From positions 14,530 to 78,529 of the forward strand of contig JAZKEN010000007.1 in the NCBI GenBank assembly GCA_040387035.1: 64,000 nucleotides of DNA, given 5' to 3'. The DNA comes from Methylotenera_A sp040387035 (GTDB lineage: Bacteria > Pseudomonadota > Gammaproteobacteria > Burkholderiales > Methylophilaceae). How positions within the stretch are numbered: the first letter of the stretch is position 1; every line of letters begins with the position of its first letter. Of this stretch, positions 1 through 10,212 are shown piece by piece. Position numbers and translations under genes: made by a program. The notes below the pieces were generated by a model. That model did no database searches and had not been told where the DNA came from. It was given only the letters and a program-made list of their open reading frames with translations.

Positions 1-62
1 CCAGGGCCATCTCCGTCATTACTTCTGTACATGCCGTAAGCGTCGCGTTCTTGATAGTTCAT
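1..62 (-). CDS. Partial N-terminus, PRC-barrel-like stress protein (tentative)
   Basis: An ATG at 62 reading leftwards opens a frame that runs off the window edge after about 20 codons; it begins MNYQERDAYGMYRS and continues NDGDGP. A strong Shine-Dalgarno (AAGGAGT, 68-74 on the plus strand as its complement) sits 5 nt before the ATG, so this is a real start. The opening resembles, from memory, small PRC-barrel proteins of betaproteobacteria that begin with a YGMY...GPGP pattern, but only 20 residues are visible and the family call is tentative. Confidence 0.5.
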   Translation of the reverse strand, partial: MNYQERDAYGMYRSNDGDGP

Positions 63-435
63 TTTTGACTCCTTTAAAAAGTGGAAACAATCAATCATGG
101 GTGAATCCCAGATATTGAATCACGGTTAAAGAAGTCATATTGAACTTAAAAAAACAAGCCATCCGTACGTTGATTAACATTTGATTACTAAAATATTGGG
201 ACAGGCTTAATCTATTTTTTAATATAAAAAAAGTGAAGAAATAATCCCACTAATTTCAAACTTATAGATAATTTGTGCGCCAGCGCACGCTATTCAAAGT
301 CATTACCAGCTACGATAAAAATCTTAAACAATTCAATCTTTAGAGGACTGCCATTCGCATCAATGTTATTTGGGGATTACATCAACACCTGGCTTTTGAA
401 TTATATTTAATGGCCTTTATAAAAGCGTTTATGCC
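63..435. other. Divergent intergenic region, no gene seen
   Basis: This 373-bp AT-rich spacer lies between the leftward partial gene and the rightward ATP-grasp gene. Apart from the Shine-Dalgarno of the leftward gene at 68-74, I see no convincing open frame, RNA gene or hairpin. It presumably holds both promoters, but I could not single out a good -35/-10 pair. Confidence 0.6.
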
Positions 436-1740
436 ATGAGATTTCTAGGAATAGGGGAATACTGCGATTTAGGATCACTCTACCTTCAATTAATAAAAGA
501 AGGGCATGAGGTTAAAGTTTTTGTACAAAGTGAAGACCACCAAGACATCTACGAAGGAATACTTTGTTTTACTAAAAACTGGCAACTTGAATTAGATTGG
601 ATTCGGCAGGCGGGCTCAGACGGCATCATTTTATTTGAATCCGCGACGATGGGCGAAATCCAGGATCGATTGAGAGCAGAGGGCTTGCAAGTGATTGGCG
701 GCAGCGCTTTTGGCGACAAGTTAGAATCCGACCGCGATTTTGCGCAGAATATAATGCATGAATTGGGTATGCCGATTGCGCAAACATTTGAGTTTTCCCA
801 GTTTGATGCCGCGATTGATTTCATTGAGCAATACCCAAAACGTTATGTGTATAAAAGTAACGATCCCAATTGTGAAAGAACGTTAAATTATGTGAGCAAG
901 GCGCATGACAGTGCCGATTTGAAATTTTTATTGCAGCACTACAAGCAGCATAAAAGCATAAAAGGCGCTACATCGGCTCACTTCATCCTGATGGATTTTG
1001 TAGAAGGTGTTGAAGTAGGGGTTGGTGCCTTTTTTAATGGTGATGAATTTTTGCAGCCTGCCTGCCTGGATTGGGAGCATAAACATTTTTTTGCAGGTGA
1101 CCTGGGTGAATTAACCGGTGAAATGGGTACTGTTGTCACCTACAGAAACAGCAATCATATATTTGAAAACAGCCTGTTGAAGATCGCGCCCATGCTTAAA
1201 CAAAGCGGTTATTGCGGATACATCAATTTAAATATGATTGCCAATGCACAGGGCTTGTGGCCTTTGGAATTTACGAGCCGTTTTGGCTACCCCGGTAATG
1301 CAATTTGTGCCGGCTTGCATAAGGATTCCTGGCCTGCATTGTTTTTACGTTTAATACAAAAATCGTCTTTATCGTTGGCAACCAGCAGTGGTTTCGCGCT
1401 TGGTGTGGTGATAAATGTGCCTCCTTTTCCTTATGCTTATGGCTACAAAGAGCTCTCTAAAGGCTTGCCTGTTTTGCTGGAGCCTGCGTTGACGGATGAA
1501 GAGTCAAGCCGTTTGCATTTTAACGAGGTGGCAAAAAAGGATGGCATTTTAGTAACAAGTGGCATGACAGGCAACGTTGCAACAGCGGTGGGAGTAGGTG
1601 GCACGATTAAGGAAGCCCAAGCCCAAGCATATGCTTTATCGGCAAAACTGATCGTGCCGAACGTGCGTTACAGAACCGATATTGGCACCAATCTAGCCCT
1701 CACCGATTTAGACAGGCTAAGAGACTGGGGATATATCTAA
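436..1740 (+). CDS. PurD-like ATP-grasp enzyme
   Basis: A 434-residue protein with the layout of the phosphoribosylglycinamide synthetase (PurD) type of ATP-grasp ligase. The N-terminal Rossmann-like part has GIGEYCDLGSLYLQL. A GGSAFGDKLESDR segment near residue 88 corresponds to the PurD linker. The ATP-grasp core follows (VYKSNDPN about 138-145, ILMDFVEGVEVGVGAFF about 183-199, and LEFTSRFGYPGN about 275-286, where the metal-binding E and N sit in an E-x-x-x-R-x-G-x-P context). The pathway partner is unknown: no purine genes are nearby and the usual glycine-site motifs of true PurD are altered, so I do not call it purD. It stands alone, 146 bp before a small membrane protein, and has no clear Shine-Dalgarno. 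Confidence 0.8.
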   Translation: MRFLGIGEYCDLGSLYLQLIKEGHEVKVFVQSEDHQDIYEGILCFTKNWQLELDWIRQAGSDGIILFESATMGEIQDRLRAEGLQVIGGSAFGDKLESDRDFAQNIMHELGMPIAQTFEFSQFDAAIDFIEQYPKRYVYKSNDPNCERTLNYVSKAHDSADLKFLLQHYKQHKSIKGATSAHFILMDFVEGVEVGVGAFFNGDEFLQPACLDWEHKHFFAGDLGELTGEMGTVVTYRNSNHIFENSLLKIAPMLKQSGYCGYINLNMIANAQGLWPLEFTSRFGYPGNAICAGLHKDSWPALFLRLIQKSSLSLATSSGFALGVVINVPPFPYAYGYKELSKGLPVLLEPALTDEESSRLHFNEVAKKDGILVTSGMTGNVATAVGVGGTIKEAQAQAYALSAKLIVPNVRYRTDIGTNLALTDLDRLRDWGYI

Positions 1741-1886
1741 GTTTGCTAATTTTAAATTGCCAGGGCTTAAAGCCTAATGACTGATTATTCAATTTGATGA
1801 TTTCGCTGGTCTGGATGGTATGTTAGGTAGCTAACGGATTAGTCCACCAATTCACGACAGAATGATGGCTGATTGAAACCGAATCA

Positions 1887-2174
1887 ATGTTTGAAATATT
1901 AACCCCATATCGAGAATCTACTTTGCAAGAAGAAATCCTGATTTTTTTACAATGGCCGGCCATGGCATTTACCTTGCTATCGGCATGGATGGTCGCTTCT
2001 GTGTCGAAAACCAAACGCAGATGGGGGTTTTGGTGTTTTGTAATCAGTAATATTTTATGGGTGTTATGGGGTTGGCAAACACAGGCTTACGCGCTGATCC
2101 TGATGCAGGTTGGGTTGTTGTTTTTAAATATTCGCGGTATTTATAAAAATCCGCCATCCAAGGAAAATAGTTAA
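1887..2174 (+). CDS. Small inner-membrane protein, function unknown
   Basis: A 95-residue protein with three predicted membrane stretches (roughly residues 18-38, 46-63 and 66-84), rich in Trp (FWCFVISNILWVLWGW). The pattern of short helices with Trp-Gly-Trp and a final NIRG resembles small uncharacterised proteins remotely like one half of a PnuC-type transporter. That likeness is from memory only. No good Shine-Dalgarno precedes the ATG. An overlapping opposite-strand frame (1823-2014) is much less protein-like. It may be co-transcribed with the downstream repair genes, 135 bp away. Confidence 0.7.
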   Translation: MFEILTPYRESTLQEEILIFLQWPAMAFTLLSAWMVASVSKTKRRWGFWCFVISNILWVLWGWQTQAYALILMQVGLLFLNIRGIYKNPPSKENS

Positions 2175-2308
2175 ATTAGTTAATGATTATCCGGCAAACG
2201 CATTGCTGATTACACCCGCGATATTCACTCTTTCATGCATTAACTTTCAACTGAAAATTAAATGTTTATAAAAAATGAATCAAACCCATTAATGTTTATC
2301 AAAACCGC

Positions 2309-3421
2309 ATGGATTTAATCGTAGCCAGGCCAGAAGGTTTGTATTGTCCGCCTGGCGATTTTTATATTGACCCTTGGCGGCCAGTGGAGCGTGCTGTAAT
2401 TACGCATGGGCATGCCGATCATGCGCGCATGGGGCATACACACTATTTGGCCGCTGCCGTGGGTGAGGGCATATTGCGCAAGCGTTTAGGTGCGGATATT
2501 AATTTGCTATCACTGGCATATGGCGAAAAAATTAATCATCATGGCGTTAGCCTGAGCTTGCATCCTGCCGGTCATGTGCTGGGTTCTGCGCAAGTGCGCC
2601 TGGAATACAAAGGTGAGGTTTGGGTGGCCTCTGGCGATTACAAGACAGAAGATGACGGCACTTGCGCTCCGTTTGAGAGCGTCTCCTGTCATACCTTTAT
2701 TACAGAATCTACGTTTGGCCTGCCCATTTATCAGTGGCAAGCGCAAAGTGAAATCTTTGCGGATATTAATCAATGGTGGCAAAGCAATGCCGATAACAAT
2801 AGGACCAGTGTTCTATTCTGTTATGCCTTTGGCAAAGCACAGCGCTTATTGTCTGGACTCAATCCCGCTATAGGTCCCATTTTAGTTCATGGCGCGGTTG
2901 AACCTTTAAACCGCGTTTACCGTGAAGCGGGCGTGGATCTGCCTGCTACCCAATACGTCAGTGAAATGCAGGATACGTCGCAAATTCGTAAAAGCATTGT
3001 ACTGGCGCCGCCTTCTGCACAAGGAACCAGCTGGATGAAACGGTTTGGCGACTATTCAGACGCGTTTGCCAGTGGTTGGATGCAATTACGCGGCACACGC
3101 AGGCGTCGCGGTGTGGATCGCGGTTTTATCATGTCAGATCATGCGGATTGGCCCGGGTTGCAAAGCGCCATATTGGCGACGGGTGCGGAGCGGGTATTTG
3201 TCACGCATGGGCAAGTGCACACCATGGTGCGCTGGCTGAACGAGCAAGGCTTGGATGCACAAGGCTTTACTACCGAATATGGTGAAGAGGCGGCAGAAGC
3301 CGAAACCGGCCTGGCCACTGACAATGCGCCTGAAGCAGGCTTGCAAGAAAATACGGCATCAAAAGCCGGGTTACCACAGGAAAACACGGCGCATATGGAT
3401 ATTAATAAGGCGACCGTTTGA
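2309..3421 (+). CDS. Ligase-associated DNA exonuclease (MBL / beta-CASP)
   Basis: A 370-residue metallo-beta-lactamase-fold nuclease of the type found beside bacterial ATP-dependent ligases, related to SNM1/Artemis and CPSF nucleases. Visible signature parts are THGHADHARMGH (metal-binding HxHxDH, about residues 32-43), HPAGHVLGSAQ, ASGDYKTEDD, the FCYAFGKAQR segment of the beta-CASP part, and a late SDHADW. The expected role is trimming DNA ends before ligation. The stop overlaps the ligase start (TTGA), indicating translational coupling. The last ~45 residues are a low-complexity Ala/Glu-rich tail with a degenerate repeat (EAGLQENTA / KAGLPQENTA) beyond the usual family end of about 335 residues. 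Confidence 0.92.
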   Translation: MDLIVARPEGLYCPPGDFYIDPWRPVERAVITHGHADHARMGHTHYLAAAVGEGILRKRLGADINLLSLAYGEKINHHGVSLSLHPAGHVLGSAQVRLEYKGEVWVASGDYKTEDDGTCAPFESVSCHTFITESTFGLPIYQWQAQSEIFADINQWWQSNADNNRTSVLFCYAFGKAQRLLSGLNPAIGPILVHGAVEPLNRVYREAGVDLPATQYVSEMQDTSQIRKSIVLAPPSAQGTSWMKRFGDYSDAFASGWMQLRGTRRRRGVDRGFIMSDHADWPGLQSAILATGAERVFVTHGQVHTMVRWLNEQGLDAQGFTTEYGEEAAEAETGLATDNAPEAGLQENTASKAGLPQENTAHMDINKATV

Positions 3422-5184
3422 AGTCCTTTGCTAATCTTTATGCGAGATTGGATGCAACAACCAGCAGCAATGCCAAGCTGGCTGCGTTGCAGGATTATTT
3501 TATTGCGGCCAGTCCAGCCGATGCGGCTTGGGCGGTGTATTTTCTTTCCGGCGGGCGCCCGCGCCAACTAGTGCCCACCAAATTATTGCGTGAAATTACA
3601 TTAACGGTTTCTGGCTTGCCGCCATGGCTGTTTGAAGAAAGCTACCAGGCGGTAGGTGATTTGGCTGAGACAATGACTTTGCTGTTGCCTCAATCCACGC
3701 ATACATCCGATGAAAGCCTGGCGCAATGGATAGAAAACAAGCTGTTGCCTTTGCGCGGCTTGACGCCTGAAGCATTAAGCGCGCAATTGCTGCCACTACT
3801 CAACCAGCTTGACCAGCAAAGCCTGCTGGTTTGCATTAAGTTGATCACGGGCAGTTTTAGAGTCGGTGTTTCACGCCTACTGGTGACCCGTGCATTGGCC
3901 GCGGTTGCGGGCATTGATGCAAAACGCATCGCACAGCGAATGGTTGGCTATAACGATTTGTCTGCCAAACCAGGCGCTGCGCATTACCTGCAATTGATTG
4001 CGCCGGTGAGTGAGCAGGGTGATGAGCGCATGGAAGGCCAACCATACCCGTTTTTCTTGGCGCATGCGCTGCAAATTCCTACCGATGAGTTTGATGCATC
4101 GATCGGCAGCCCGGATCAGTGGCAGGTGGAATGGAAGTGGGATGGCATACGCGCCCAATTGGTGAAGCGGGGCGGCCAATTGTGGGTTTGGTCGCGTGGT
4201 GAAGAGTTGGTAACAGAGCGTTTCCCGGAGTTAGACGTACTAGCCGATGGCTTGCCGGATGGCACCGTGATCGATGGCGAAATAGTGGTGTGGAAGCATC
4301 ATGCCACTAACGAACCGGTATTGAATACAGATGCCGTTGAGCTGCTTTCAGGGCAAGCCACAGAAGAACCACAAGTACAGGTACAGCCATTTGCTTTATT
4401 ACAGCAGCGAATCGGCCGTAAAACCTTAAGTGCAAAAATGCTGCAAAACATCCCGGTGGTGGTATTGGCTTATGATCTATTGGAATGGCAAGGGCATGAT
4501 TACCGCGATAAACCACAATCCGAGCGGCGCGAACAGTTGGAAACAGTGGTGGCATCTTGCAACCAGCCGCAATTACAAATATCGGCTTTATTAACAGGCC
4601 AAAGCTGGCATGATTTAGACCGCCAGCGCGATGCATCACGTAGCCTGGGCGTTGAAGGCATGATGCTTAAACGCAAAGATGCGCAATACGGGGTTGGCCG
4701 CACCAAAGACGTTGGTGTCTGGTGGAAATGGAAGATTGACCCCTATACGATAGATGCCGTGCTGATTTATGCGCAGACGGGCCATGGCAGGCGCGCCAGC
4801 TTATACACGGATTATACATTTGCGGTGTGGGACGCCGCTGATGGCGTGCCTGAGCGTAAACTGGTGCCTTTCGCCAAAGCGTATTCCGGCTTAACCGATG
4901 CAGAAATGCGTGAAGTGGATGCGATTATTCGTAAAACCACGCTTGAAAAATTCGGGCCAGTGCGTAGTGTGACGCCCAGCATGGTGTTTGAACTGGGTTT
5001 TGAAGGCATTGCGTTAAGCTCGCGCCACAAAAGCGGCATCGCGGTGCGCTTTCCACGCATGCTGCGCTGGCGAAAAGATAAGCCAATCGCCGAGGCCGAT
5101 ACGCTGGCCAGCTTGCAGGACCTGCTGCCGCAAGCTTCACGTAACGCAAAAAATGCACTTGAACAAGATAGCCTATCCTCATGA
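3418..5184 (+). CDS. ATP-dependent DNA ligase of the ligase-associated repair module
   Basis: A 588-residue ATP-dependent DNA ligase. The alpha-helical DNA-binding domain covers about residues 1-200. The nucleotidyltransferase motif WKWDGIRAQ has the adenylated lysine at K240. Later motifs include DGEIVVW, GVEGMMLKRKDAQY and WWKWKIDP, followed by an OB-fold domain. It starts at a TTG that overlaps the exonuclease stop, and its own stop overlaps the helicase ATG (ATGA), so the three are one tightly coupled operon. This is a different family from the NAD-dependent housekeeping LigA and from the LigD encoded at 11034-13550. Expected role: nick sealing in a specialised repair pathway. Confidence 0.95.
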   Translation: MKSFANLYARLDATTSSNAKLAALQDYFIAASPADAAWAVYFLSGGRPRQLVPTKLLREITLTVSGLPPWLFEESYQAVGDLAETMTLLLPQSTHTSDESLAQWIENKLLPLRGLTPEALSAQLLPLLNQLDQQSLLVCIKLITGSFRVGVSRLLVTRALAAVAGIDAKRIAQRMVGYNDLSAKPGAAHYLQLIAPVSEQGDERMEGQPYPFFLAHALQIPTDEFDASIGSPDQWQVEWKWDGIRAQLVKRGGQLWVWSRGEELVTERFPELDVLADGLPDGTVIDGEIVVWKHHATNEPVLNTDAVELLSGQATEEPQVQVQPFALLQQRIGRKTLSAKMLQNIPVVVLAYDLLEWQGHDYRDKPQSERREQLETVVASCNQPQLQISALLTGQSWHDLDRQRDASRSLGVEGMMLKRKDAQYGVGRTKDVGVWWKWKIDPYTIDAVLIYAQTGHGRRASLYTDYTFAVWDAADGVPERKLVPFAKAYSGLTDAEMREVDAIIRKTTLEKFGPVRSVTPSMVFELGFEGIALSSRHKSGIAVRFPRMLRWRKDKPIAEADTLASLQDLLPQASRNAKNALEQDSLSS

Positions 5185-8056
5185 CGCAAAAAATATCGTC
5201 AGAGCTAGCGTTAAGCGAAACCATAGAGAGCGACCAGGCTTTTTCTACAAAAACGGAACAAATCTCTAAAAAATTTACGCTGAGCAAGGCCTGGTTTTTA
5301 CAAAAAGGCTGGCAGCCGTTCCCGTTTCAACAAAAAGTATGGCAAGCCGTAGCGCAAGGCCAATCGGGCATGCTGCACGCCACCACCGGCGCGGGTAAAA
5401 CCTATGCGGTTTGGATGGCCGCCATTGAACGTTTTACCAGTAAAAAACCGCTCATCGCAACGCCTGCCACAAAACGTAAACCACCGGCACAACAGCTCAC
5501 CGTGTTGTGGATTACGCCCATGCGCGCATTGGCCGCCGATACCGAACGTGCATTAATAGCCCCCATTAATGAATTGAACCTGCAATGGAGTGNNNNNNNN
5601 NNNNNNNNNNNNNNNNNNNNNNNNNNNNNNNNNNNNNNNNNNNNNNNNNNNNNNNNNNNNNNNNNNNNNNNNNNNNNNNNNNNNNNNNNNNNGATACCGA
5701 ACGTGCATTAATAGCCCCCATTAATGAATTGAACCTGCAATGGAGTGTAGGTTTGCGCACCGGCGATACCAGCAGCGCTGAGCGCACTCGGCAGTCTAAA
5801 CGACTACCCACGGCACTGATTACCACACCGGAGAGCCTGACCCTTTTATTAACGCGCCCAGATGCCGCACAAACGTTTTCCAGCCTGCAGATGGTGGTGG
5901 TGGATGAATGGCACGAATTAATCGGCAACAAGCGCGGCGTTCAGTTGCAATTGGCCCTGGCAAGACTGCGCCGCTGGCAACCGCAACTGATTACCTGGGG
6001 CTTGTCCGCCACACTGGGTAACTTGCAACATGCCATGGATGTACTGATTCCTGCCGCTGCTGACCCGATTTTAGTGCAGGGTAAACTGGCTAAAGATTTG
6101 CTGATCGATACCTTATTACCCCCCGGAATTGAGCGCTTCCCCTGGGCCGGGCATCTTGGTTTACGCATGCTGCCGCAGGTTGTCGAGCAGGTAGAATCCA
6201 GTGCAAGCAGCCTGATCTTTACTAACACGCGCTCCCAATGTGAAATATGGTATCAAGCCTTGCTGGAGGCACGGCCGGACTGGGCGGGGCTAATCGCCTT
6301 ACATCATGGTTCGCTAGACAGGCATGTGCGCGAATGGGTTGAACTGGGTTTAAAAGAAGGCCGGCTCAAAGCGGTGGTGTGTACATCCAGCCTGGATTTA
6401 GGCGTAGACTTTTTACCGGTAGAACGTGTGTTGCAGATTGGTTCACCCAAAGGCATCGCGCGTTTGATGCAGCGTGCTGGCCGCTCTGGCCATGCGCCCG
6501 GCCGCGCGTCGCGCTTAACCATGGTGCCCACGCATAGCATGGAATTGATTGAGTCAATCGCCGCACAAGATGCCATTGCAGCCCGCAATATTGAACCGCG
6601 CGAATCGCCGCGCAAACCGCTGGACGTGCTGGTGCAGCATCTGGTGACCATTGCGCTGGGCGGCGGGTTTATTGCACAAGAATTATTGGCTGAGGTGCGC
6701 AGTTGTTATGCCTATCGCCAGTTAACCGATGAAGAATGGCAATGGGCATTGGCTTTTGTGCGCCATGGCGGCGAATCGCTGGCCGCGTATCCGGATTACC
6801 GCCGCGCTATTCCTGATGAGCACGGGGTTTGGCATGTGCCTGATGCGCAATTGGCCAGGCGGCATCGTATGAGTATTGGCACCATCGTCAGCGATTCCAG
6901 CATGGCGGTTAAATTCTGGAGTAAAGGCGCATCAGGGAAAAGTTTAGGTTCGGTAGAAGAAAATTTCATTGCCCGCCTGAAGCCGGGTGACCATTTTCTA
7001 TTTGGGGGCAGGTTGTTAGAATTAGTGCGCGTGCACGAAATGACCGCGTTTGTGAGCAAAGCAACCGGCAAAAAAGCGGCAGTACCGCGCTGGAACGGTG
7101 GCCGGCTGCCGCTTTCCAGCGAGCTTGCCCATGCAATGGTGCTGCGTATGGATGCCGCTTCCCATGGCCAATTTAAAGGTGCGGAAATGCAGATGCTTAA
7201 GCCCTTGCTGCAGGTGCAATGCGATTGGTCGGCTTTGCCAACCAAGACTACGTTGCTGGCAGAATCGCTACATTCGCGCGAAGGCTGGCATTTATTTTTA
7301 TACCCTTATGCCGGGCGTAGCGTGCATTTGGGTTTGGCAAGTTTGCTGGCCTGGCGAATCGGCAAGCATCAGCCTAATACCTTTTCAATCGCCGTCAACG
7401 ATTACGGCCTAGAGCTGCTTTCTGCCACCGCGGTGGATTGGCAGCTTGGGTTAGATAAAGCAATTTTCAGTGAGGAACATTTATTAGAGGATGTGCTGGG
7501 TAGCCTGAATGCCAGCGAGCTGGCACAGCGCCGCTTTAGGGAGATTGCGCGTATTTCAGGGCTGGTTTTTTCCGGTTTTCCGGGCGCCAATAAAAGTGCC
7601 AAGCAAGTGCAGGCTTCGTCTGGATTGTTTTTTGAGGTATTCCAAAAGTATGACCCTAAAAATTTATTGCTAAGCCAAGCGCAAAATGAAGTGCTGCAAC
7701 AAGAGCTGGATATGACGCGATTAACAGAAACCTTGCGCCATTTAGCGCAAAAACAATTGCAGCTGATGCACATCAAAAGGCCTACGCCGTTTGCTTTTCC
7801 GCTGTTGGTTGAGCGCTTTCGTGAAAGTAGCAGCTCGGAAAAACTGGCTGACCGCATCGCGCGCATGGTGGCCGATTTGGAAAAAGCGGCAGGGGCAGGC
7901 GCCTATCAGCCTGCAGAATCAGTGCTACAGCAAACGCAATTTAATGCACCGGAGCAGCCAATCAGAAAACGCGAACGTGAGCGTAAAACCGGCTTGCCCA
8001 AAAAAAGCCGGCCGCGTAGCCGAATTATTCCGCCAAGATTACGTCATGGCTTATAG
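5181..8056 (+). CDS. Ligase-associated DEXH-box helicase (Lhr-like), split by a false gap
   Basis: An Lhr-type superfamily 2 helicase. Walker A is ATTGAGKTY (G70-T74); the DEXH box is DEWH at residues 190-193 of the merged protein. The ITTPESL and WGLSATLGN motifs follow, and the C-terminal helicase half has TSSLDLGVDF and QRAGRSGH. The Lhr-core C-terminal region ends in a very basic tail (RKRERERKTGLPKKSRPRSR). The 100 N at 5593-5692 shift the frame as printed. The flanks 5538-5592 and 5693-5747 are identical, and collapsing them gives an uninterrupted 906-residue protein. Position between ligase and phosphoesterase genes supports a 3'-5' unwinding role in the same repair pathway. Confidence 0.93.
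5593..5692. other. Assembly gap (100 N), flanked by a 55-bp duplicate
   Basis: Exactly 100 N. The 55 bp before the gap (5538-5592) and the 55 bp after it (5693-5747) are identical, beginning GATACCGAACG and ending TGGAGTG. This is the mark of two contigs whose ends overlap by the assembler word size but were joined as a scaffold. Removing 155 bp restores the helicase frame. Confidence 0.95.
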
Positions 8057-8091
8057 TTGAATGGGTTAATTGAGTAACTAATACTGCATCA

Positions 8092-8790
8092 ATGAAAACA
8101 CAACATTCTTTAACCATTAACAAGCAGGAATTTATCGTGCTGGCAGACAAAGCACTGTATTGGCCGCAGCAAAAATCGCTACTGATTGCAGATGCGCATT
8201 TTGGCAAAGCCGCGGCTTATCGCGCTTTGGGCCAGCCTGTGCCGCAGGGCACTACCAGCCGCAACCTGCAAAGATTAGATGCCTTGTTAAAACAACATGC
8301 AGTCGAAAAAATAATCTTTTTGGGCGATTTTCTGCATGCGCCCAAGTCACATGCGTTTTCCACCCTTTCGGCCTTACGCAGCTGGCGGCTGGAAAATGCG
8401 CATATCCAATGTATCTTGATTCGCGGTAATCACGATCTACGCGCGGGTGACCCGCCAGCCGATTTGGATTTTAACGTAGTCACTGAGCCATACTTGGTGG
8501 ATGGTTTTGCGTTGCAGCATATTCCTAAACCACATGCAACGCACCATGTGATTGCCGGTCATGTGCACCCTGTGTATCGCTTATTGGGAAAGGGCAGGCA
8601 AAGCATCAAATTGCCTTGCTGTTACCACACCCCGGATTTGACTTTGTTACCCTCATTTGGCGAATTTACAGGCGGCTACCTGGTTGAAAAAGATGAGCAT
8701 AGCCAATTGTTTATATTAAATGGCGAGTGTGTTTGGCCCATTAAAACAGAGCCCTGGCAGGCAAATGATAAGATAAGTGACAATATTTAA
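8092..8790 (+). CDS. pdeM: Ligase-associated metallophosphoesterase (PdeM type)
   Basis: A 232-residue calcineurin-like phosphoesterase. Metal-ligand motifs are visible in order: IADAHFGK (D-x-H), LGDFLHAP (G-D), RGNHD (G-N-H-D) and AGHVHP (G-H-x-H). Proteins of this kind are encoded with the exonuclease, ligase and helicase described above and have been described as DNA-damage-response endonuclease/phosphoesterases. It lies 35 bp after the helicase, completing the four-gene module. The symbol is used for the family; activity here is inferred. Confidence 0.88.
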   Translation: MKTQHSLTINKQEFIVLADKALYWPQQKSLLIADAHFGKAAAYRALGQPVPQGTTSRNLQRLDALLKQHAVEKIIFLGDFLHAPKSHAFSTLSALRSWRLENAHIQCILIRGNHDLRAGDPPADLDFNVVTEPYLVDGFALQHIPKPHATHHVIAGHVHPVYRLLGKGRQSIKLPCCYHTPDLTLLPSFGEFTGGYLVEKDEHSQLFILNGECVWPIKTEPWQANDKISDNI

Positions 8791-8799
8791 GTTTAGGCA

Positions 8800-9300
8800 A
8801 TGAGTATGTTAACAAGCTTTCCTGCATTAGCAGACCGATCAGCCCAGGTGCTTATTTTGGGCAGTATGCCCGGAATCGTTTCGCTTCAGGCCAGCCAATA
8901 TTATGCGCATCCACGCAATAGCTTTTGGCCTATTATGGCGAGCATTTACGGGTTTGATGCACAAGCCGACTATGAAATCAAAGTGCAAAGAGTGCTGGTG
9001 AAGCACATAGCGATTTGGGATGTTTTGCAAAGCTGTGAGCGCTTAGGCAGCCTGGATAGCGCGATTGTGAACGGTTCCAGGGTAGCCAATGATTTTAGCC
9101 TGTTTTTTCAACAGCATCCGCAGATTAAGTGCATCTGTTTTAACGGCGCAGAGGCGGAAAAAAGTTTTAATCGTTTTGTGTTGCCGCACATGGATTTATC
9201 ACATTTTAAGCTGGTGCGCTTACCCTCTACCAGCCCGGCAAACACACAAAGCTTTGCCCAAAAGCAGGCCGCATGGGCGCAGGTATTGACGGCTTTATAG
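8800..9300 (+). CDS. Hypoxanthine (deoxyinosine)-DNA glycosylase, UDG superfamily
   Basis: A 166-residue protein of uracil-DNA-glycosylase fold. The N-terminal LILGSMPGIVSL motif and the YYAHPRNSFWPIM segment (about residues 33-45) are typical of the hypoxanthine-DNA glycosylase branch (UDG family 6); the C-terminal motif is LPSTSPAN (about 147-154). It would excise deaminated adenine from DNA. It starts 9 bp after the phosphoesterase stop, so it is probably the fifth gene of the repair operon, an extension of the usual four-gene set. It ends convergently with the SDR gene at 9317. Confidence 0.9.
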   Translation: MSMLTSFPALADRSAQVLILGSMPGIVSLQASQYYAHPRNSFWPIMASIYGFDAQADYEIKVQRVLVKHIAIWDVLQSCERLGSLDSAIVNGSRVANDFSLFFQQHPQIKCICFNGAEAEKSFNRFVLPHMDLSHFKLVRLPSTSPANTQSFAQKQAAWAQVLTAL

Positions 9301-9316
9301 ATCGATTGCTTCAAAT

Positions 9317-10183
9317 CTAGCCATTGATTATTTCACCCCCATTAGGGTGCAGCACTTGCCCTGACATGTAAGAAGAGTCGTCAGACGCCAGGAAAACATA
9401 GCAGGGCGCCACTTCGCTGGGCTGCCCAGCCCTGCCCATCGGCGTATTGGTGCCAAACTTTTTGGTTTCGGATGGGGTTAATGTAGAAACAATCAGCGGC
9501 GTCCAAATAGGGCCGGGCGCCACGGCATTGACATAAATGCCTTTTTTAATCAGTTGTTTGGACAATGAGCGTGTAAAAGTCACAATGGCGCCTTTGGTGG
9601 CAGAGTAATCCACCAAATGATCGCTGCCACGATAAGCGGTAACCGAAGCCGTGTTAATGATACTGCTGCCTTTTTTTAGGTACGGTAACGCCGCTTTAAC
9701 CACATAAAACAGCGGGTAAACATTCACCGTGAACGTATCGATAAACTGGTCGGAATCAATTTCACTGAAGTCATCTTTTGAAGTATGTTCCGCTGCGTTG
9801 TTCACCAGCACATCCAGCTGGCCAAAGCGCTTAATTGTTTTAGCCACGATGGATTCACAAAACGCTTTGTCCCTTAAATCGCCCGCAATCAGCAAACACT
9901 CTGAGCCAGCTTGCTCAATCAATTGTTTGGTTTTTTCAGCATCTTCATGTTCATCCAGGTATTGAATCGCCAAATAAGCGCCTTCCATGGCGAATGCCAA
10001 CGCCACTGCACGGCCAATGCCACTATCGCCACCTGTGATCAAGGCCACTTTCTGATCCAGTTTTTGGCTTGCACGGTAATCTTTGCTAATAAATTCGGGT
10101 TGCGGATTCATTTTACTTTCAAGACCGGGCTTGCGGCTTTGCGTTTGTGCCGGGTTAAATTTTTTCTGTGTACCTTTTTTCAT
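9317..10183 (-). CDS. SDR-family oxidoreductase (YghA-like)
   Basis: A 288-residue short-chain dehydrogenase. The NAD(P)-binding TGGDSGIGRAVA motif is near residues 50-61, NNAAE near 127, and the catalytic Tyr/Lys pair lies in YSATKG (about 193-198). A ~35-residue basic and proline-containing N-terminal extension precedes the fold, as in YghA-like stress-associated SDRs. A clear AGGAG Shine-Dalgarno precedes the ATG. It is last in a ligD-ku-SDR operon, 29 bp after ku. The substrate is unknown. Confidence 0.87.
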   Translation of the reverse strand: MKKGTQKKFNPAQTQSRKPGLESKMNPQPEFISKDYRASQKLDQKVALITGGDSGIGRAVALAFAMEGAYLAIQYLDEHEDAEKTKQLIEQAGSECLLIAGDLRDKAFCESIVAKTIKRFGQLDVLVNNAAEHTSKDDFSEIDSDQFIDTFTVNVYPLFYVVKAALPYLKKGSSIINTASVTAYRGSDHLVDYSATKGAIVTFTRSLSKQLIKKGIYVNAVAPGPIWTPLIVSTLTPSETKKFGTNTPMGRAGQPSEVAPCYVFLASDDSSYMSGQVLHPNGGEIING

Positions 10184-10212
10184 GTTTGCTCCTTAATAGG
10201 ATTCGATACTGC

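Noticed and set aside
3134..3567. Overlapping long minus-strand frames across the exonuclease/ligase junction
   Set aside because: They lie wholly inside well-supported plus-strand genes and match no known domain.
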